Source: Amborella trichopoda | Taxonomy: Eukaryota; Streptophyta; Magnoliopsida; Amborellales; Amborellaceae | Direction of reading: 5' to 3' | NCBI RefSeq assembly: GCF_000471905.2 | Contig: NW_006499728.1 | Location: forward strand, 250,396-314,395 | DNA: 64,000 bases | In this document: piece after piece, positions 43,188 through 55,290 of the stretch | Position numbering within the stretch: the stretch's first letter is position 1 | Layout: each line of letters starts with the position of its first letter | Position numbers and translations under genes: made by a program | Notes under the pieces: model-generated | The model's input: the letters and a program-made list of their open reading frames with translations, nothing else | Database searches by the model: none | What the model was told of the DNA's origin: nothing

Positions 43188-45788
43188 ATGGCTTCTGCGG
43201 AGAAGCTCATCCTCTTCTCTCTCTTCCTTGTCACCCATGTATATCTCTCTCATGCTTACCCCCTCATCACAATGAGTTACCCAAACTTCAACGAAGCCAA
43301 TCGTGGCGATTTCCAATTTGAAAACAATGCAACCATTAATAATGGAGCTCTCCAAGTCACTCCAGATACAGTCAATTCAGATTACTCCTTAACCCACAAA
43401 TCAGCTCGTGTGGTATTGAAGTCACGATTCAGACTTTGGGATCAAAGCTCGACAGGTGAAAAAACCATGGCTTCCTTTAACTCTACCTTTGTTTTCAACA
43501 CATATAGACAGCCAAACGTAACCGTGGGTGAAGGCCTGGCTTTTGCTATTTTGCCTGATTTTACAGTTCCTGAAAATAGCTCAGGCCAATGGCTTGGCCT
43601 CACGAACTCATCCATCGATGGGAATGCATCCAACCATTTTTTCGCTATTGAATTTGACACAGTTAAAGATAGCTTCGATCCGGATGATAACCATGTTGGG
43701 TTGGATCTAAACTCTGTTATTTCAAACAAAACTTTCTCTCTTTCTAAGATGGCTCTTAACCTCACTCCACCAGATGGTATAAATTATCGAGCGTGGGTGG
43801 AGTACAATGCCTCTTCTATGCTCTTGAATGTGTTTATAGAGAGAGAAAAGGAGACCCAAAAGCCTGATAATCCGATCCTATCAGAAATAGTTGATCTATC
43901 CAATTATGTTGAAAAGGTTTCTCATTTCGGATTCTCGGCATCAACTGGTGATGGAGCTCAACTGAATTGTGTGGTGAAATGGGATCTCTCAGTTGAGAAA
44001 TTGCCTGAAGATGATCAGTATCCATGGCTTAGACTTGTTTTAGCAATTGGAGTACCCATTTTTGCAGTTATATCAGTTGTGGGTATCACAGTTGGGGTAT
44101 TCGTGTATCGCCGAAGAAACAAAGAATATAGAAACCTCCATGAAAACCTTAGAAGCCTTCCTGGAACACCTCGAGAGTTTAGATTTTCTGATTTGAAGAG
44201 GGCCACTGATAATTTCAGTGAAAAAATGAAGTTGGGTCAAGGTGGGTTTGGTACTGTGTATAAGGGGACACTGAAGAAAGAGAATATGGTGGTGGCTGTG
44301 AAGAAGTTTTCAAGGGAGGCCATACAAGGGAGGGATGACTTCTTGGCAGAGCTTAGTGTGATCAACAGGTTAAGACACAGGAACCTGGTGAGGCTACTAG
44401 GTAAGTGGATCTCTCTTTCTCTCTCACTTTTTTTGCTGCAAATTTATTACATGTAATATAACTTCATCTAATTTGCATCTTTCTTCTGCAATTCTGTATA
44501 ATCTAGCGATCTTGTATTTGACTTCCCCTTTTAAACCATTATTGAACTAGTTTCAAGATACATGTCTCTTCTCTTATGTTCCATCCATTCTGAATGCAAC
44601 AGTTGGCATATATTTTTGTCTCTTAAGGCATGACAATTTATATAGCGATAAAATGTTTCCTGTCATTTCATTTTCTATGCGAGCTTTCGTTGAAAAGTAA
44701 AAAGGAGTTAATTAAAGAACTTCAGATCATTCAAAAGATGCCTATGATAAAGATTGAAAGACTGAGAAAGTAACAACAAAGTGAAAGATCATCAAGGATG
44801 AAAGAGAGATGCTTCTGCCATGGAGCCTCCATCCAAGAACAGTCATGTATTACTTAAAAAAAAGAAGAAACCCACCATGTATTAGCTAAAAAGTATTAAA
44901 TTATCAAAACTAGGATAGCATTGTATTGGCTTCTCTCTTAACAAGGAGAAATTTACATTCATATAGCTTAATCTATATTCCATCTTCTCAGGATGGTGTT
45001 ACAAGCAAGGAGAGCTGCTCCTAGTTTATGCTTACATGCCTAACGGAAGCCTGGACAAACACCTCTTCGATGGTGAGAGCTGCCTTGAGTGGGAAAGACG
45101 CTACAGCATCCTCGCGGGCGTGGCATCGGCCCTACACTACCTCCACAATGAGTACGACCAGAAGGTCGTCCATCGTGATCTGAAAGCGAGCAACATCATG
45201 CTCGATTCCGACTACAATGCCCGATTAGGGGACTTCGGCTTGGCTCGAGTCCTAGATCAGGAGAAAACCTCTTATGCTGAGTTGAATGGAGTCCCCGGAA
45301 CATTGGGCTATATCGCACCTGAGTGCTTTCACACTGGGAAGGCCACTCGTGAGTCTGATGTCTTCGGATTTGGGGCCGTTGTCCTAGAGGTGGTGTGTGG
45401 CCGTCGCCCCAATTCTGCGAATAAGGGCTTTCTGGTGGACCTTGTTTGGGCTTTGTATAGAGAAGGCCGGATTCTAGAAGCCATCGATCCACAATTAGAG
45501 GGACAATACAATGAGGATGATGCACAAAGGTTGCTGCTGTTGGGGCTCGCATGCTCGCACCCGTCGCCAATTGAAAGGCCAAAGACTGAGAACATTGTTC
45601 AAATCATGGCTCGAACGGTGGCTCCGCCGTATGTGCCACCATTTAGGCCCCCCTTTGTTTGGCACATGGGGTCTAGCAACGATTGCAGCTCGGTGGACAC
45701 CACTAAGACACAAGGGACTTATTCAGGCTGGAGCCCTGTCTATCTTAGCCAAGATAGCTATGGCTCACAAAATGACTCCGTGGTTTAG
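43188..45788 (+). CDS. L-type lectin-domain receptor kinase (two exons)
   Basis: Exons 43188-44400 and 44992-45788 join in phase (g/ga, donor gtaagt, acceptor ttctcag) to give 669 residues. There is a signal peptide (residues 1-23, hydrophobic LILFSLFLVTHVYL) and then a legume-lectin domain (about 26-272; FAIEFDTVKD, DDNHVGLDLNS). One membrane helix follows (about 281-305, RLVLAIGVPIFAVISVVGIT) with a basic stop (YRRRNK). The kinase domain has GQGGFG from residue 350, the ATP lysine at 372 (VAVKKF), HRDLKASN with catalytic Asp467, DFG from Asp485 and GTLGYIAPE. All catalytic residues are present, so it should be an active plasma-membrane Ser/Thr kinase that senses an extracellular ligand. The family is linked to immunity and stress signalling. 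The kinase wording recalls the LECRK S.5 group, but this is tentative. An in-frame GTG at 43179 is not used as start. Confidence 0.92.
44401..44991 (+). other. intron of the lectin receptor kinase gene
   Basis: 591 bp, GT...AG, with a perfect gtaagt donor and a pyrimidine-rich acceptor. It interrupts the kinase domain between HRNLVRLL and WCYKQGE. Reading through it would end the protein soon after, at 44456. Confidence 0.9.
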
Positions 45789-46215
45789 ATCCGAATGGAT
45801 TAGGCCTAGGGGCGAGCCCACCCCAAATGGGAGGATCCCTTGATTCAAAACTAGCCCTATGGCCCTCCTTCAAAGGAGGTGGGCTCACTCTGTGTGTGTG
45901 GTTATTTTTTCTCCAATGTCTTTGTTCATAGTAGAATTGCTTAGGTAATTTTTGAAGATGGTCAAATTTTAGTGCGTGAAAATGGAGGGACATGGGAGAT
46001 TGCCCATGCAATCAAATAGATGGCCAGCTAGGATGGCCTTCTCCATCCCCTTTTGAGTCGTAAAGTGAACTCTATCTCTATTCTTTTTCTTTCTGTATTT
46101 GAGCACTCTCTCTCGCTTTATTCATGTACATGAAACATTATGATTCAAGATTCCCCTTGTTATTTGCTTCTACTTAATCCTATACATGATCGGTTTTGCT
46201 TCGGCCGAAGAGGCT
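45789..46215 (+). other. 3' flank of the lectin receptor kinase gene
   Basis: Presumed 3' untranslated region and spacer. No ORF of its own. Antisense ORFs over exon 2 are shadows of the kinase frame. Confidence 0.5.
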
Positions 46216-46323
46216 GAAGCTTTTCGGATATCGGCTAAAACCCTTTCGGATTTTAGGTCTAGATCGGCCGAAGCTTTTCGGATATCGGCTAAAACCCTTT
46301 CGGATTTTAGGTCTAGATCGAAG
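46216..46323. repeat. 54-bp tandem duplication
   Basis: Two nearly identical copies (46216-46269, 46270-46323), each starting gaagcttttcggatatcggc. Confidence 0.9.
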
Positions 46324-46472
46324 TGAAGCTTGATCCGTCCTACTGTTTCGATCTAATTCTGGCTTCCCGTGAATCCTCTATACAGTATGGTCTAATTGGC
46401 ATGTATTTTTTGGAAAATGGTAGCGTGAGACTTTTCAAAGATGCATTCTATCTACATATTCAACTTAGAAGA

Positions 46473-46550
46473 CATTTCGGCAAATAAGACTTTGTCGATG
46501 GGGTGAAACTTCATTTCAGCAAATAAGACTTTGTCGCTGGGGTGAAACTT
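46473..46550. repeat. 39-bp tandem duplication
   Basis: Two copies (46473-46511, 46512-46550), each containing gcaaataagactttgtcg, with two or so differences. Confidence 0.9.
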
Positions 46551-46599
46551 CATATGGAATATATATTAATTTCGAAGGACAGGCATCTGTGATCTTTTC

Positions 46600-46733
46600 A
46601 ATAAGTACAACCTTTTCTTTTCAATTCTTTTCTGTTTTTGGGTAGTTAACTGTAGGATTCGAACTTGACATCTACCAACTTGACGTCTACCACTTCTAAT
46701 GCTGACTCCTAACCGCTCCAACCCAAACATATT
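46600..46733 (-). mobile_element. tRNA-derived SINE
   Basis: The minus strand reads tggagcggttaggagtcagc (A-box-like) and then agttcgaatcc (46654-46664, a good B box). It continues into an A-rich tail (cccaaaaacagaaaagaatt). Body length of about 100 bp fits a plant SINE. An inner phrase, acttgacatctacca/acttgacgtctacca, is duplicated. No target duplication found. Confidence 0.6.
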
Positions 46734-46805
46734 TCCTCCTAACATTTTAAACAAAATACAAGATGGTATTATTCTATAGGCCTCCTTTTTTAATGTTAAA
46801 GTTTA

Positions 46806-47020
46806 GAAATGTATACAATGTGACCATTTATTTTTCACAGAAGGAGGTCACAATCATCATTGGCTTATAGTTTTGAAATCGAGTGATTGAGTATAAAGTC
46901 CAAAATAAAATTTTTCCAATATTGTGACACACTTTCATCTATTGTATCTCACATTCAATGGCTAAAAATAATCGTGACCTTGTCATACTAAAAATAAATA
47001 ATTTCAAAATATACAATCCC
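46806..47020. mobile_element. miniature element, family B, with 10-bp direct repeats
   Basis: 215 bp between ttaaagttta repeats at 46796-46805 and 47021-47030. Left end gaaatgtatacaatgtgacc, right end aaaatatacaatccc. Inverted arms run over gaccatttatttttcac at the left and aaaaataaataatttc at the right. Shares ggaggtcacaatcatcatt with the family. Confidence 0.85.
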
Positions 47021-47467
47021 TTAAAGTTTATAGAGCTAGTTATGAAATCTCTTTGATGCATTACTTCATCATATTGATTTTGCAAGGGAGTGCTATCATT
47101 TATTAGAAATATGCTCCTCTTCCTCTGTGTCGACTAGTAATTAATTATTGTTACTGCTAAATGTCATAACAAAATTAAATTACATATTAAATACATAAAC
47201 TTCAACTGAATTTAATCATCATAATCAACTTTAATGTTGTCCTCACAGTAATCATTTTTTTTGCATTATTTTTTTGGTAGGTTATATAGAATCTAGACCA
47301 TTGAATCCCAAAAGATTGTGCTTCTGTCCTTAGCTGTCACCCCTAACATAAAAGTCAAGAGATCCAAAGGTTCGCCATCTTCACCGCATCAATTTATTAG
47401 TATTTGTTTTTGTTAGAGGAGAAACTCATTATTATGACTTTTCAATAGTTTCGATATTATTGCTTAT

Positions 47468-47523
47468 GTAAACAATATTCCATTAACTTGACCGTGTAAA
47501 CAATATTCCATTAACTTGACCGT
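47468..47523. repeat. 28-bp tandem duplication
   Basis: Two identical copies (47468-47495, 47496-47523) of a unit starting gtaaacaatattccattaac. Confidence 0.95.
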
Positions 47524-47680
47524 GACTCATAAATAATAAAGTAAACGGATTATTTTATATTTTCTTCCTAAATCTTCTCCACCTCTCCTTATCTCCTTAC
47601 TCAATTTATTAATGAAAAATCAACACAAAAAAAAAAAGAGCTTGATATTCTAATTCGTTGAAAATGGAATTATAAATTAT

Positions 47681-48116
47681 GGGAAAAGTTTATATAGAGC
47701 CGACGCTCTAAACAATCAAGTTAGAGCCTATGTCAAAAATTTTACTAGAAGAGACTATTTTGATGCCCAAATATCTTCAAATTGATCATCTCGACATCAA
47801 GATGCATGGACATAAGAAAAAAATGGATTTCAAGTTTTAGAAATAGTGTATTTTGTAATACATATTTGGACCGTCAATTCTTAAGATTTTCAAGTTTTCA
47901 TAAATATGTCCATTTACACTATTTTGAGGCTTTAAACTTTATAAATAAAGATGAAAATATATTTTAAGGCTATCACAATGGTTTTCAATATTGAAATTAC
48001 ATTTCTCTACACTATTTAAAGGTTGGTTTTCAATATTGAAATTACATTTCTCTACACTATTTAAAGGTAGGCTCTAATTTGATTGTTAGAGCCCAGGCTC
48101 TATACAAACTGCACCC
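47681..48116. mobile_element. miniature element, family A, gagcc subtype
   Basis: Left end gggaaaagtttatatagagc, right end ctctatacaaactgcaccc. Inner phrase gatgcatggacataagaaaa. It is longer than other copies because of an internal 45-bp tandem duplication (47980-48024, 48025-48069). The closest relative here is 31282-31643, in the opposite orientation. Confidence 0.75.
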
Positions 48117-48475
48117 TTATAATTATTATTTGGACATGGTCTACACGTTCAAAATTATTTTTATTGGGGGTGAGTTCTCCACATGTTACATAAGTCCCCA
48201 TGTGCTATGTGGGGCCCAAGATGATTTTGATTTATGCAACTTGTAATGTTTTATGCCTGGTTGCCATATTTGAAAATCCCAAGGTTGAATTCTTTTAAAA
48301 ACACCTCCTACTAAGGTCAAAGATTAGGTTAGATGTCCCAATTTTGGGAATCATCACCGTCCAATAAATGAAGTGGACGACGATGGAAAGAGAGGGGATG
48401 TACGTGGTTATATATATGGATCATAGGATGCTTTCCTCGAACTTTATGGAATCCCAACTCCCTGATTTTAATTAG

Positions 48476-48849
48476 GGGTGAGGTTTGTATAAGGTGTAAA
48501 CCTTATACTATTGCACCTTATGGTGCACCTCAAATCTATGCTAAACATGCAGTTGCCGCAAAGCCTTGTGATGATATGAAAATCCACTGTTGCTCCCAAC
48601 TATGGAATTTAAAGTTTCAGAAATGGTGATGATCAAGAACATCTATAAACACTTAAAAATCTTGAAAATGGATGTGCTAGAAGATGAACTATCTTTCAGA
48701 CTAGAAAATTCCCTTTCTCATGTCTATGACTTTATAGGTTGAGATGAAATTTGAGGGTTTTCCAGCATAGAAATAACCTTTTCTGGTGAGTTTTTTAGGT
48801 GGACCTTACTCGTACGTAATAAGATTGACACCTTATATAAACATTTTCC
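48476..48849. mobile_element. miniature element, family A, with perfect 9-bp target duplication
   Basis: 374 bp between perfect direct repeats tttaattag at 48467-48475 and 48850-48858. Left end gggtgaggtttgtataaggt, right end ccttatataaacattttcc. This copy gives the best evidence that family A is Mutator-like, because 9-bp target duplications are typical of that superfamily. Confidence 0.88.
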
Positions 48850-48859
48850 TTTAATTAGA

Positions 48860-50270
48860 GTGTTCGTGAATTCAAGAATTTGACTTGCTCAAAATTTTCT
48901 GGTCAAGAGGGGTTCACTACCGCTTCAAATTCGTATACCTTGGAGTATGTTCTAAAGTTATAGACACGGTACAAAAGAACGTGTTGAATTCATGTCTATC
49001 CAAGTTCAAGATTAAAGTCAGATTCAAAACAATACAATCGATAAATAGAACAAGATCATAATTAAGTAAAATTGTAGAAGCAACATTAATGTGTCCACTA
49101 GGTGACTTAAATACCAGTGAAACGATATTTTTTTACGAATAAACTAAGGTATGAAAATGCTAAGGGTAAAGGATGAATCCCTGGCAACCATTAGAGTTGG
49201 AAGAAAGCATTTCGCACGTGCAGCACATGTTGAGTCTGACATTTGTGCCCCCACATACAGAGACATATTCAACTTTTCGATATACAATTAATGGGCCTTT
49301 AATTATTTAATTTCATGGGGTCTGAGTTTTTTAACTTTTTATGGTGTGTTGTGTTGAAAAATAAGCACTTTTTCTTTAGATTTATTGAAGTATTTGTTCT
49401 CTCTTCTTTTACTTGAGTGGGTGGGCTTTGAGGGGAAAATGTTTTAAGGTATGATATAACTGAACATGCATGGTTTTGGCTTTATGACCAGTGAATTATG
49501 GGCACCATTTATATTTCTATTCGACCCAACTAACCAAGAAAAAGAATCACCGTTTAGTTTCACTGGGTACTTTCGAGTGTTTTACAGATTTTTCTATTTT
49601 TTTTGGTTGAACGTTGAGATTAGTTTCATTAATCAAGGGAGCCAAGCTCCAAAAGTTCAAAGCAAAAAAGAGGAAACACAGAGAAATACAAACTGTACAC
49701 CCTACTTCCAAATATCAACAAACTAAGAGAAAAGTTTTCGTTTAGGTCCTTTGATTAACGCATTTGATCTAATTTTCAAGGGTTTTAGGGCCAGAAACAC
49801 ACTTTCAGTCAAGAATATCTATTTCTGCCTCTCATGAATTTGGGGCTTCAAAAATAAAATGGATGAGATTGTCTTTGAAGACTTATGACTGAATGGTTCC
49901 AAAAGGAGTATAAAATAGACCACTTTTAAGTCTAACAAAGAACTCTTAGACTTATGATTATGATGGTCAAGATAATCCATGTAACAGTAATTGAGTTTAA
50001 CCAAACAATAAATAAACAGTAAAAAAAAAAAAGCTTTAGTGTAACCAAAACATGAGTGTGAACGGCTAATCCTTGGTGGAAATTTTAGTTAGGCATGTAA
50101 CCAGATAATGCGCTCACAAGTTGCGTTATGATAAGGTGTATTTTTATCATGTTGATGGCCACTAACTTAGGGGAATTTTAATGATATTAAAGCATGAGGC
50201 ACACTCCACAACCATTTCTTGATGGCCAATTTTGAGAGGAAGTGTTACTCCTAATTTTTTTAATGACAGA
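48860..50270. other. intergenic, nothing recognised
   Basis: AT-rich spacer. The 87-codon ORF at 49466 shows no known domain. Confidence 0.5.
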
Positions 50271-50279
50271 TGCCTGCGT

Positions 50280-50555
50280 ATTATTTTTTGTATGGACCGA
50301 GCCAAAGAGATCGTGGACCCAGGCCTGGCCCTGACCACGTTCGGGCCTAATAGACTTAAAGAAATATAGAACAAAATTAGAAAAACTGGTCTAGATAAGG
50401 GAGCATGAACCGGGCCGGGCCTATTGTGGCCTTGGCCGTGGCCCTTGGACAACGGTGGCTCTGCCCTAGCCCGGTCTTCGGGTCACATTTTTGTACCCCA
50501 CGCCCAAGTTTTTAGGGGTAGACCTACTGGGCTGCCATTGCCCGCCCTAATTTTT
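50280..50555. mobile_element. probable hAT-like miniature element, diverged
   Basis: GC-rich GGCCC/GGGCC wording. The right end, ctgccattgcccgccctaa, is the complement of ttagggcgggcaatgg, like the hAT-like termini at 38043 and 18390. The left end is not clear. Confidence 0.45.
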
Positions 50556-50826
50556 TGACGTGCTCATACACATTTTATGTCCTATTTGACGTAATGTTAT
50601 AATAAGGCATGATAACCCTGCCCAACACCATTGTAACAGGGTAGTTTAGAACTGGAGGAGGTTCTTCTATTCTATTGTGGTTTTCTTTAAAAAAATCTAT
50701 CTTTGATATGGATTTAAGATCTAAAATTGTATAGATTGATAATCTCTACATCTGCAATGATGAAACCGAAGGGGAAAGAAAAGGATTTTGAACTCTAAAA
50801 ATTGATATTTTTCAATTTTTATGAAG

Positions 50827-51220
50827 GAAAATGTTTTCATGGGGCTGCAGTCCGATTAAAATAAGTAAAGCATCACCTCAAAACTCACCCAAAATTGTAG
50901 CTTTAGCACTAGGAAACATTCAAATCGATCGTCTCGACCTTGGATTATTATGGTTGTAAACAAAATTAGGATTTCAAGACGTTAATTTAATTTATATTGT
51001 AACACATTATCTAGACCATCTTTTGCGCCTTAAAAATAAGTTTTCGCTGATCTGGAAGATCTCTATCATTTTTTGAGCTTCAAATTATATTGTTAATGTT
51101 GCAAGTTGATTTTAGAGCCATCATGGAGATTTTTAATATCCAAAATATTTTCCAAATGAGGATTCAAGGTAAGGCTTTACTTTGGCTTTATCGAGCCTAA
51201 GCCTTATAAAAACTCCATCC
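50827..51220. mobile_element. probable miniature element, family A, strongly diverged
   Basis: Right end gagcctaagccttataaaaac followed by tccatcc. The left part is around atgttttcatggggctgcag. Inner phrases such as ttttgagcttcaaattata echo other copies. No target duplication. Confidence 0.4.
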
Positions 51221-52118
51221 ATATGTGAAAGTTGGGACAATTCCCAATTCCATATGGTAATCAGTTTGGGTACTGCGAAATCCGCTCTAAAATGGCAATT
51301 TCTAATTTGGATCGGCATTTTTTTTTTTCCAAATCCTAGTCCTTAAAATTGTTGTATACCTTCTCGAGGTTAAAAAAAAAATTGCACGTCTTGTAAAACA
51401 AAATGGCCATTGTATCAGTAGGGAATCATTCCACTACAATATATCTTATTGGGAAAGGGGCTGGGGTCGTGGTGGTAGTACCCCCACATCATTATCACCA
51501 CATTGTGTTTTCATTCTCACTGACACCACCCCACTAATACCTTTAAAAAATTAACTCCTAAATTATTTGACAAAACGGATAGGGACCTGTCTTCCTCACT
51601 GAATTACCCTGAAAAAGGAAATAAGATTAGGGTTTCTATGAATCTATATAGAAATGAGTCATCTCTTAAAAATCTATTTTTGAGATAGATTTTTAGGCTT
51701 AATTTTCAAAGACATGTAATCTCTAACATGGAGATCTTGAATATGAAAAATAAATAAATTTTAAAAATTAGAAATAATAATTCTATTAAGAAAACATTTT
51801 GATTGTTTGTTTCAATTGTTTTTAGGTGGACCACCTATTTGTATCCATTTGTAAAATGGATGCTTTATACATTGGGATCGCATATTGTAAAAATGCGGTC
51901 CAGCCCACATGAAATAATTTTCGAAAAAAAGAAAAATCTAATGGTGAGGTAAATCACACTTTGTAAAGAGTTCAATAGCTGTTTTTGTATTGTATAAAAC
52001 CGACACTATAACAGTAGTCTTACACCCCATAACCAAGATCATATTCATAAGATACTTGGAATAGAAAACATAGGAAGTAACGGAGGTTAGCCATTATTTT
52101 AAAGTAACATGTTGAATT
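51221..52118. other. intergenic, nothing recognised
   Basis: AT-rich sequence next to the Copia element. No feature supported. Confidence 0.5.
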
Positions 52119-52393
52119 TGCAACAAGATAAATGGTGACAAGAAAGATAAACGTCAACAAGACATATACTTGGTTCAGCAGTGATACTTACTTCCACGAA
52201 GGGTAAGCCAATATCTCATTCATAGGGATTATTCTGGTTTATCAGAGATTTATAGAGTTACAATTCTTGTCTTTTAGGAAACAATTGCTACTACAATAAT
52301 AGTCCCATAAAATTAGAAACTCAATATAGGGAATTTAATATCTTGTAATACATAAGTTAAGAAATCAATATATGGTTTCTATACCTGTTAACA
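52119..52393 (-). repeat. LTR of the outer Copia fossil (3' LTR in its own sense)
   Basis: Direct repeat of 60745-61018. Shared phrases include atctcattcata, gattattctggtttatcaga and gaaatcaatatatggtttct. Confidence 0.88.
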
Positions 52394-52530
52394 CTCCCTC
52401 TCAAGTTGGTGCGTAGATATCAATGGAGCCCAACTTGGACAGTATTTGATGGAACTGTCTTTGCAATAACTTTAGTAAATATGTCTGCAAGTTGGTCTGC
52501 ACTTCGAACATAAAGAGTAGTAATAATTTT

Positions 52531-53013
52531 TTACATAACAATTTCTCTCACAAAGTGATAATCAACTTCTATGTGCTTGGTTCTTTCATTAAAAACTGGA
52601 TTGGAAGCTATAAATATAGTTGTTTGATTATCACAGAACATCTCTATTGGATTGACGGTTGGGAACCCCATATCTCGAAGTAGGTATTTTAGCCACATCA
52701 ATTCACTTGTAGTTGAAGTCATAGCTCTATATTCATCGTCTGCACTTAATCGAGCAATGACATTTTGTTTCTTGCTTTTATAAATAACTAAGTTTCCTCC
52801 AACCAATTTACAATAGCTAGTAGTGGACCTCATGTCAATTGGACTACGTGCCCAGTCAACATCAGGATAAGGAATAATATTAATGTGACCATTCGGTTTC
52901 AACCAAACACCACTGACCGATGACTTAAGATGTTTGAGAATCCTATCAACAACATCCATGTGACATGATCTAGAAGCATGCATAAATTGGCTTACAAGAC
53001 TAACTGCATACAT
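52531..53013 (-). other. outer Copia fossil: RNase H part
   Basis: Minus-strand frame with Copia RNase H wording: YPDVDWARSPIDMRSTTSYC, SKKQNVIARLSADDEYRAM, LMWLKYLLRDMG, CDNQTTIFIASNPVF and RTKHIEVDYHFVRE. Confidence 0.9.
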
Positions 53014-53029
53014 TATATCTGGTCATGTC

Positions 53030-55200
53030 ACGGTCAAATAAATCAATCTACCCATAAGTCTCTGAAAGCAGCCTACATCTTCAATTATGTTTTCTATTTG
53101 TTGAATTAAGCTTGCAATTAATATCAATAGGAGTACCAACGGGTTTGATTCACAGTTTCTCAGTTTCTTTCAACAGATCTAATACATATTTCCTTTGAGA
53201 AATGAAGAATCTTTTTTTTTAATGTGTTACTTCAATGTCAAGAAAATATTTTAGTTGACCGAGGTCTTTAATGTCGAATTTTTTATGAAGATTATTTTTA
53301 AGCTTTTTGATTCATTCGTTATCATTACCTGTAATGATAATATCATCAACATAAATGAGTACAACTGTTGTACCTAAAGTTCTACTTTTATGAATATCGA
53401 AGAATCAGTTGAACTTTTAAGAAACCCGACACTCATAAAAGCTAAGCTAAGTTTGGCATACAATGCGCGAGGTGATTGTTAAAGTCCTTACAAGGCCTTG
53501 TTTAATTTGTATACAAGGCCTTTCTCTATTTCTTTTGAATGGTCTGGAGGTAGACTTATATAGACTTCTTCTTCTAGTCACCATGTAAGAAGACATTTTT
53601 AGCATCAATATGATGCAAAAACCACCGATAATTAACTACGATAAACAAAAGAGTACGAATATTATTCATCTTGGCAACTGGTGCAAAAGTCTTTTTATAG
53701 TCGACTCCATAAGTTTGAGTAAATCCTTTGACCACCAACCTAGCCTTATGTCTCTCAACAGACTCATCATTATTATATTTAATTTTATAAACCCATCTAC
53801 ATCCAACTGCTTTCTTCCCTTTAGGTATCTTGACAATGTCTCAAGTTGAGAAATAACCTTTTGAAAATTGACTGGCTCAGAATTATGATAAATAGAACTC
53901 AAAAAAGCAAAATAACCAAGAGAGATATTTTTATAGGAAATAGGATTTTGAATATGATAAGAAACTACATGGTAAATATAAAAATATTGAAGTCTAGATG
54001 AAGGTTAAAAGATATGAGAAGACCTGCGTAAGGGGGGATCAAGTGGGGTCACGACTACGACAGAGTCTTCTTCTTCTAAATCAGTTTGGTGAGTTTTAGA
54101 GGTAGCTTACGTTTCGACTTGATCATCATGACTTGTTCCAGGTGTGTTGGACACATCATTAATACTAATATTAAGTAAGGGCAAACGACCTCTTGAACAC
54201 TCCCTCTAAGTCCTATTTTTTAAACCACTCTCTGATGTGTTATGGAAATATGTTTCAACAAATTGAACATATCTAGAAATACGTATTTTTCTAGTTGTAA
54301 TATCATAACATTGATATCCCTTTTGAGTAGAGGAGGATCCAAGAAGAATACATCTACTGAAAAATTTATCAAGTTTATTCCGGTTGTTTCCAACCATATG
54401 AACATAAGACATGCATCCAAATACTTGCAAATGGGACAAATCAATTTTTCTATTTATCAAACTTTCAAGGGGAGATTTATCCTTAAATTTTTACTTGCAA
54501 GTCTGTTAATTAAATAGTAAGCAATTAAAACAGCTTTAGGTCAATAAATTCTTGAAACATTCATCTGAAGTATCAAAGACCTTATAGCTTCCAAAAAGGG
54601 TCGATTTTTCCTTTCAGCAATTCCATTCTGCTGAGCTGTTCCAACACACGATGTTTAGTGTATAATACCAAAATTCAATAAATGCTCAGAAAAAACTTTA
54701 TTCACATACTCTGTGTCATTATCCGTTCACAAAATTCTAGTCTTGTCATTATATGGAGTGGAAATCAGTTTGGAAACTCTTTGAACACAATAAAAACTTC
54801 TGTTTTTTATTTCAATAAATATACCCAAGTAACACGAGAGCAATCATCAATAAAAGGAACAAACTATTTAGAACCAGCATAAAAATCCACTGGGGTTGGT
54901 CCCCACACATAAGAATGTATCAAATAAAATGGTTCCTTTGAAACATGCATAGAAGACTGAAAGTGAAGTCTTGCCTGTTTTGACAATTTGCAAACTTCAC
55001 AAAAATGTGAGTTTAAAGGAAGATAAGATAGGGCATTAAGAATTTCAAAACTTTATCAGAAGGGTGTCCAAGTCTCCAATGCCATAATTTGTTAATGTCA
55101 GAATTATCTTGACTGGCAACCAAACCCTTATTCTCTTGATTAAATAAATATAGTTCATGAGACAGTCTTCCTTCACCAATCTTTCGCCCCATTGTTAATA
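53030..55200 (-). other. outer Copia fossil: integrase and RT parts
   Basis: Minus-strand fragments read as Copia integrase C-terminal region (HLQVFGCMSYVHMVGNNRNK, LGSSSTQKGYQCYD) and RT (around 53900-53300). The integrase N-terminal zinc-binding region lies near 55100. Broken in several places. Confidence 0.8.
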
Positions 55201-55290
55201 CTTTCTTTTTGAAAAATCCCTAAGTGTATTTCAAAACAACACTTTGGTTTTATTGTTTTTTCCTAAAATGCCTTTGTAGAGAGATGAAAA

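Noticed and set aside
45196-45713. Antisense ORFs over the second lectin kinase exon
   Set aside because: They are shadows of a GC-richer real exon. No family was recognised, and the plus frame has every kinase motif.
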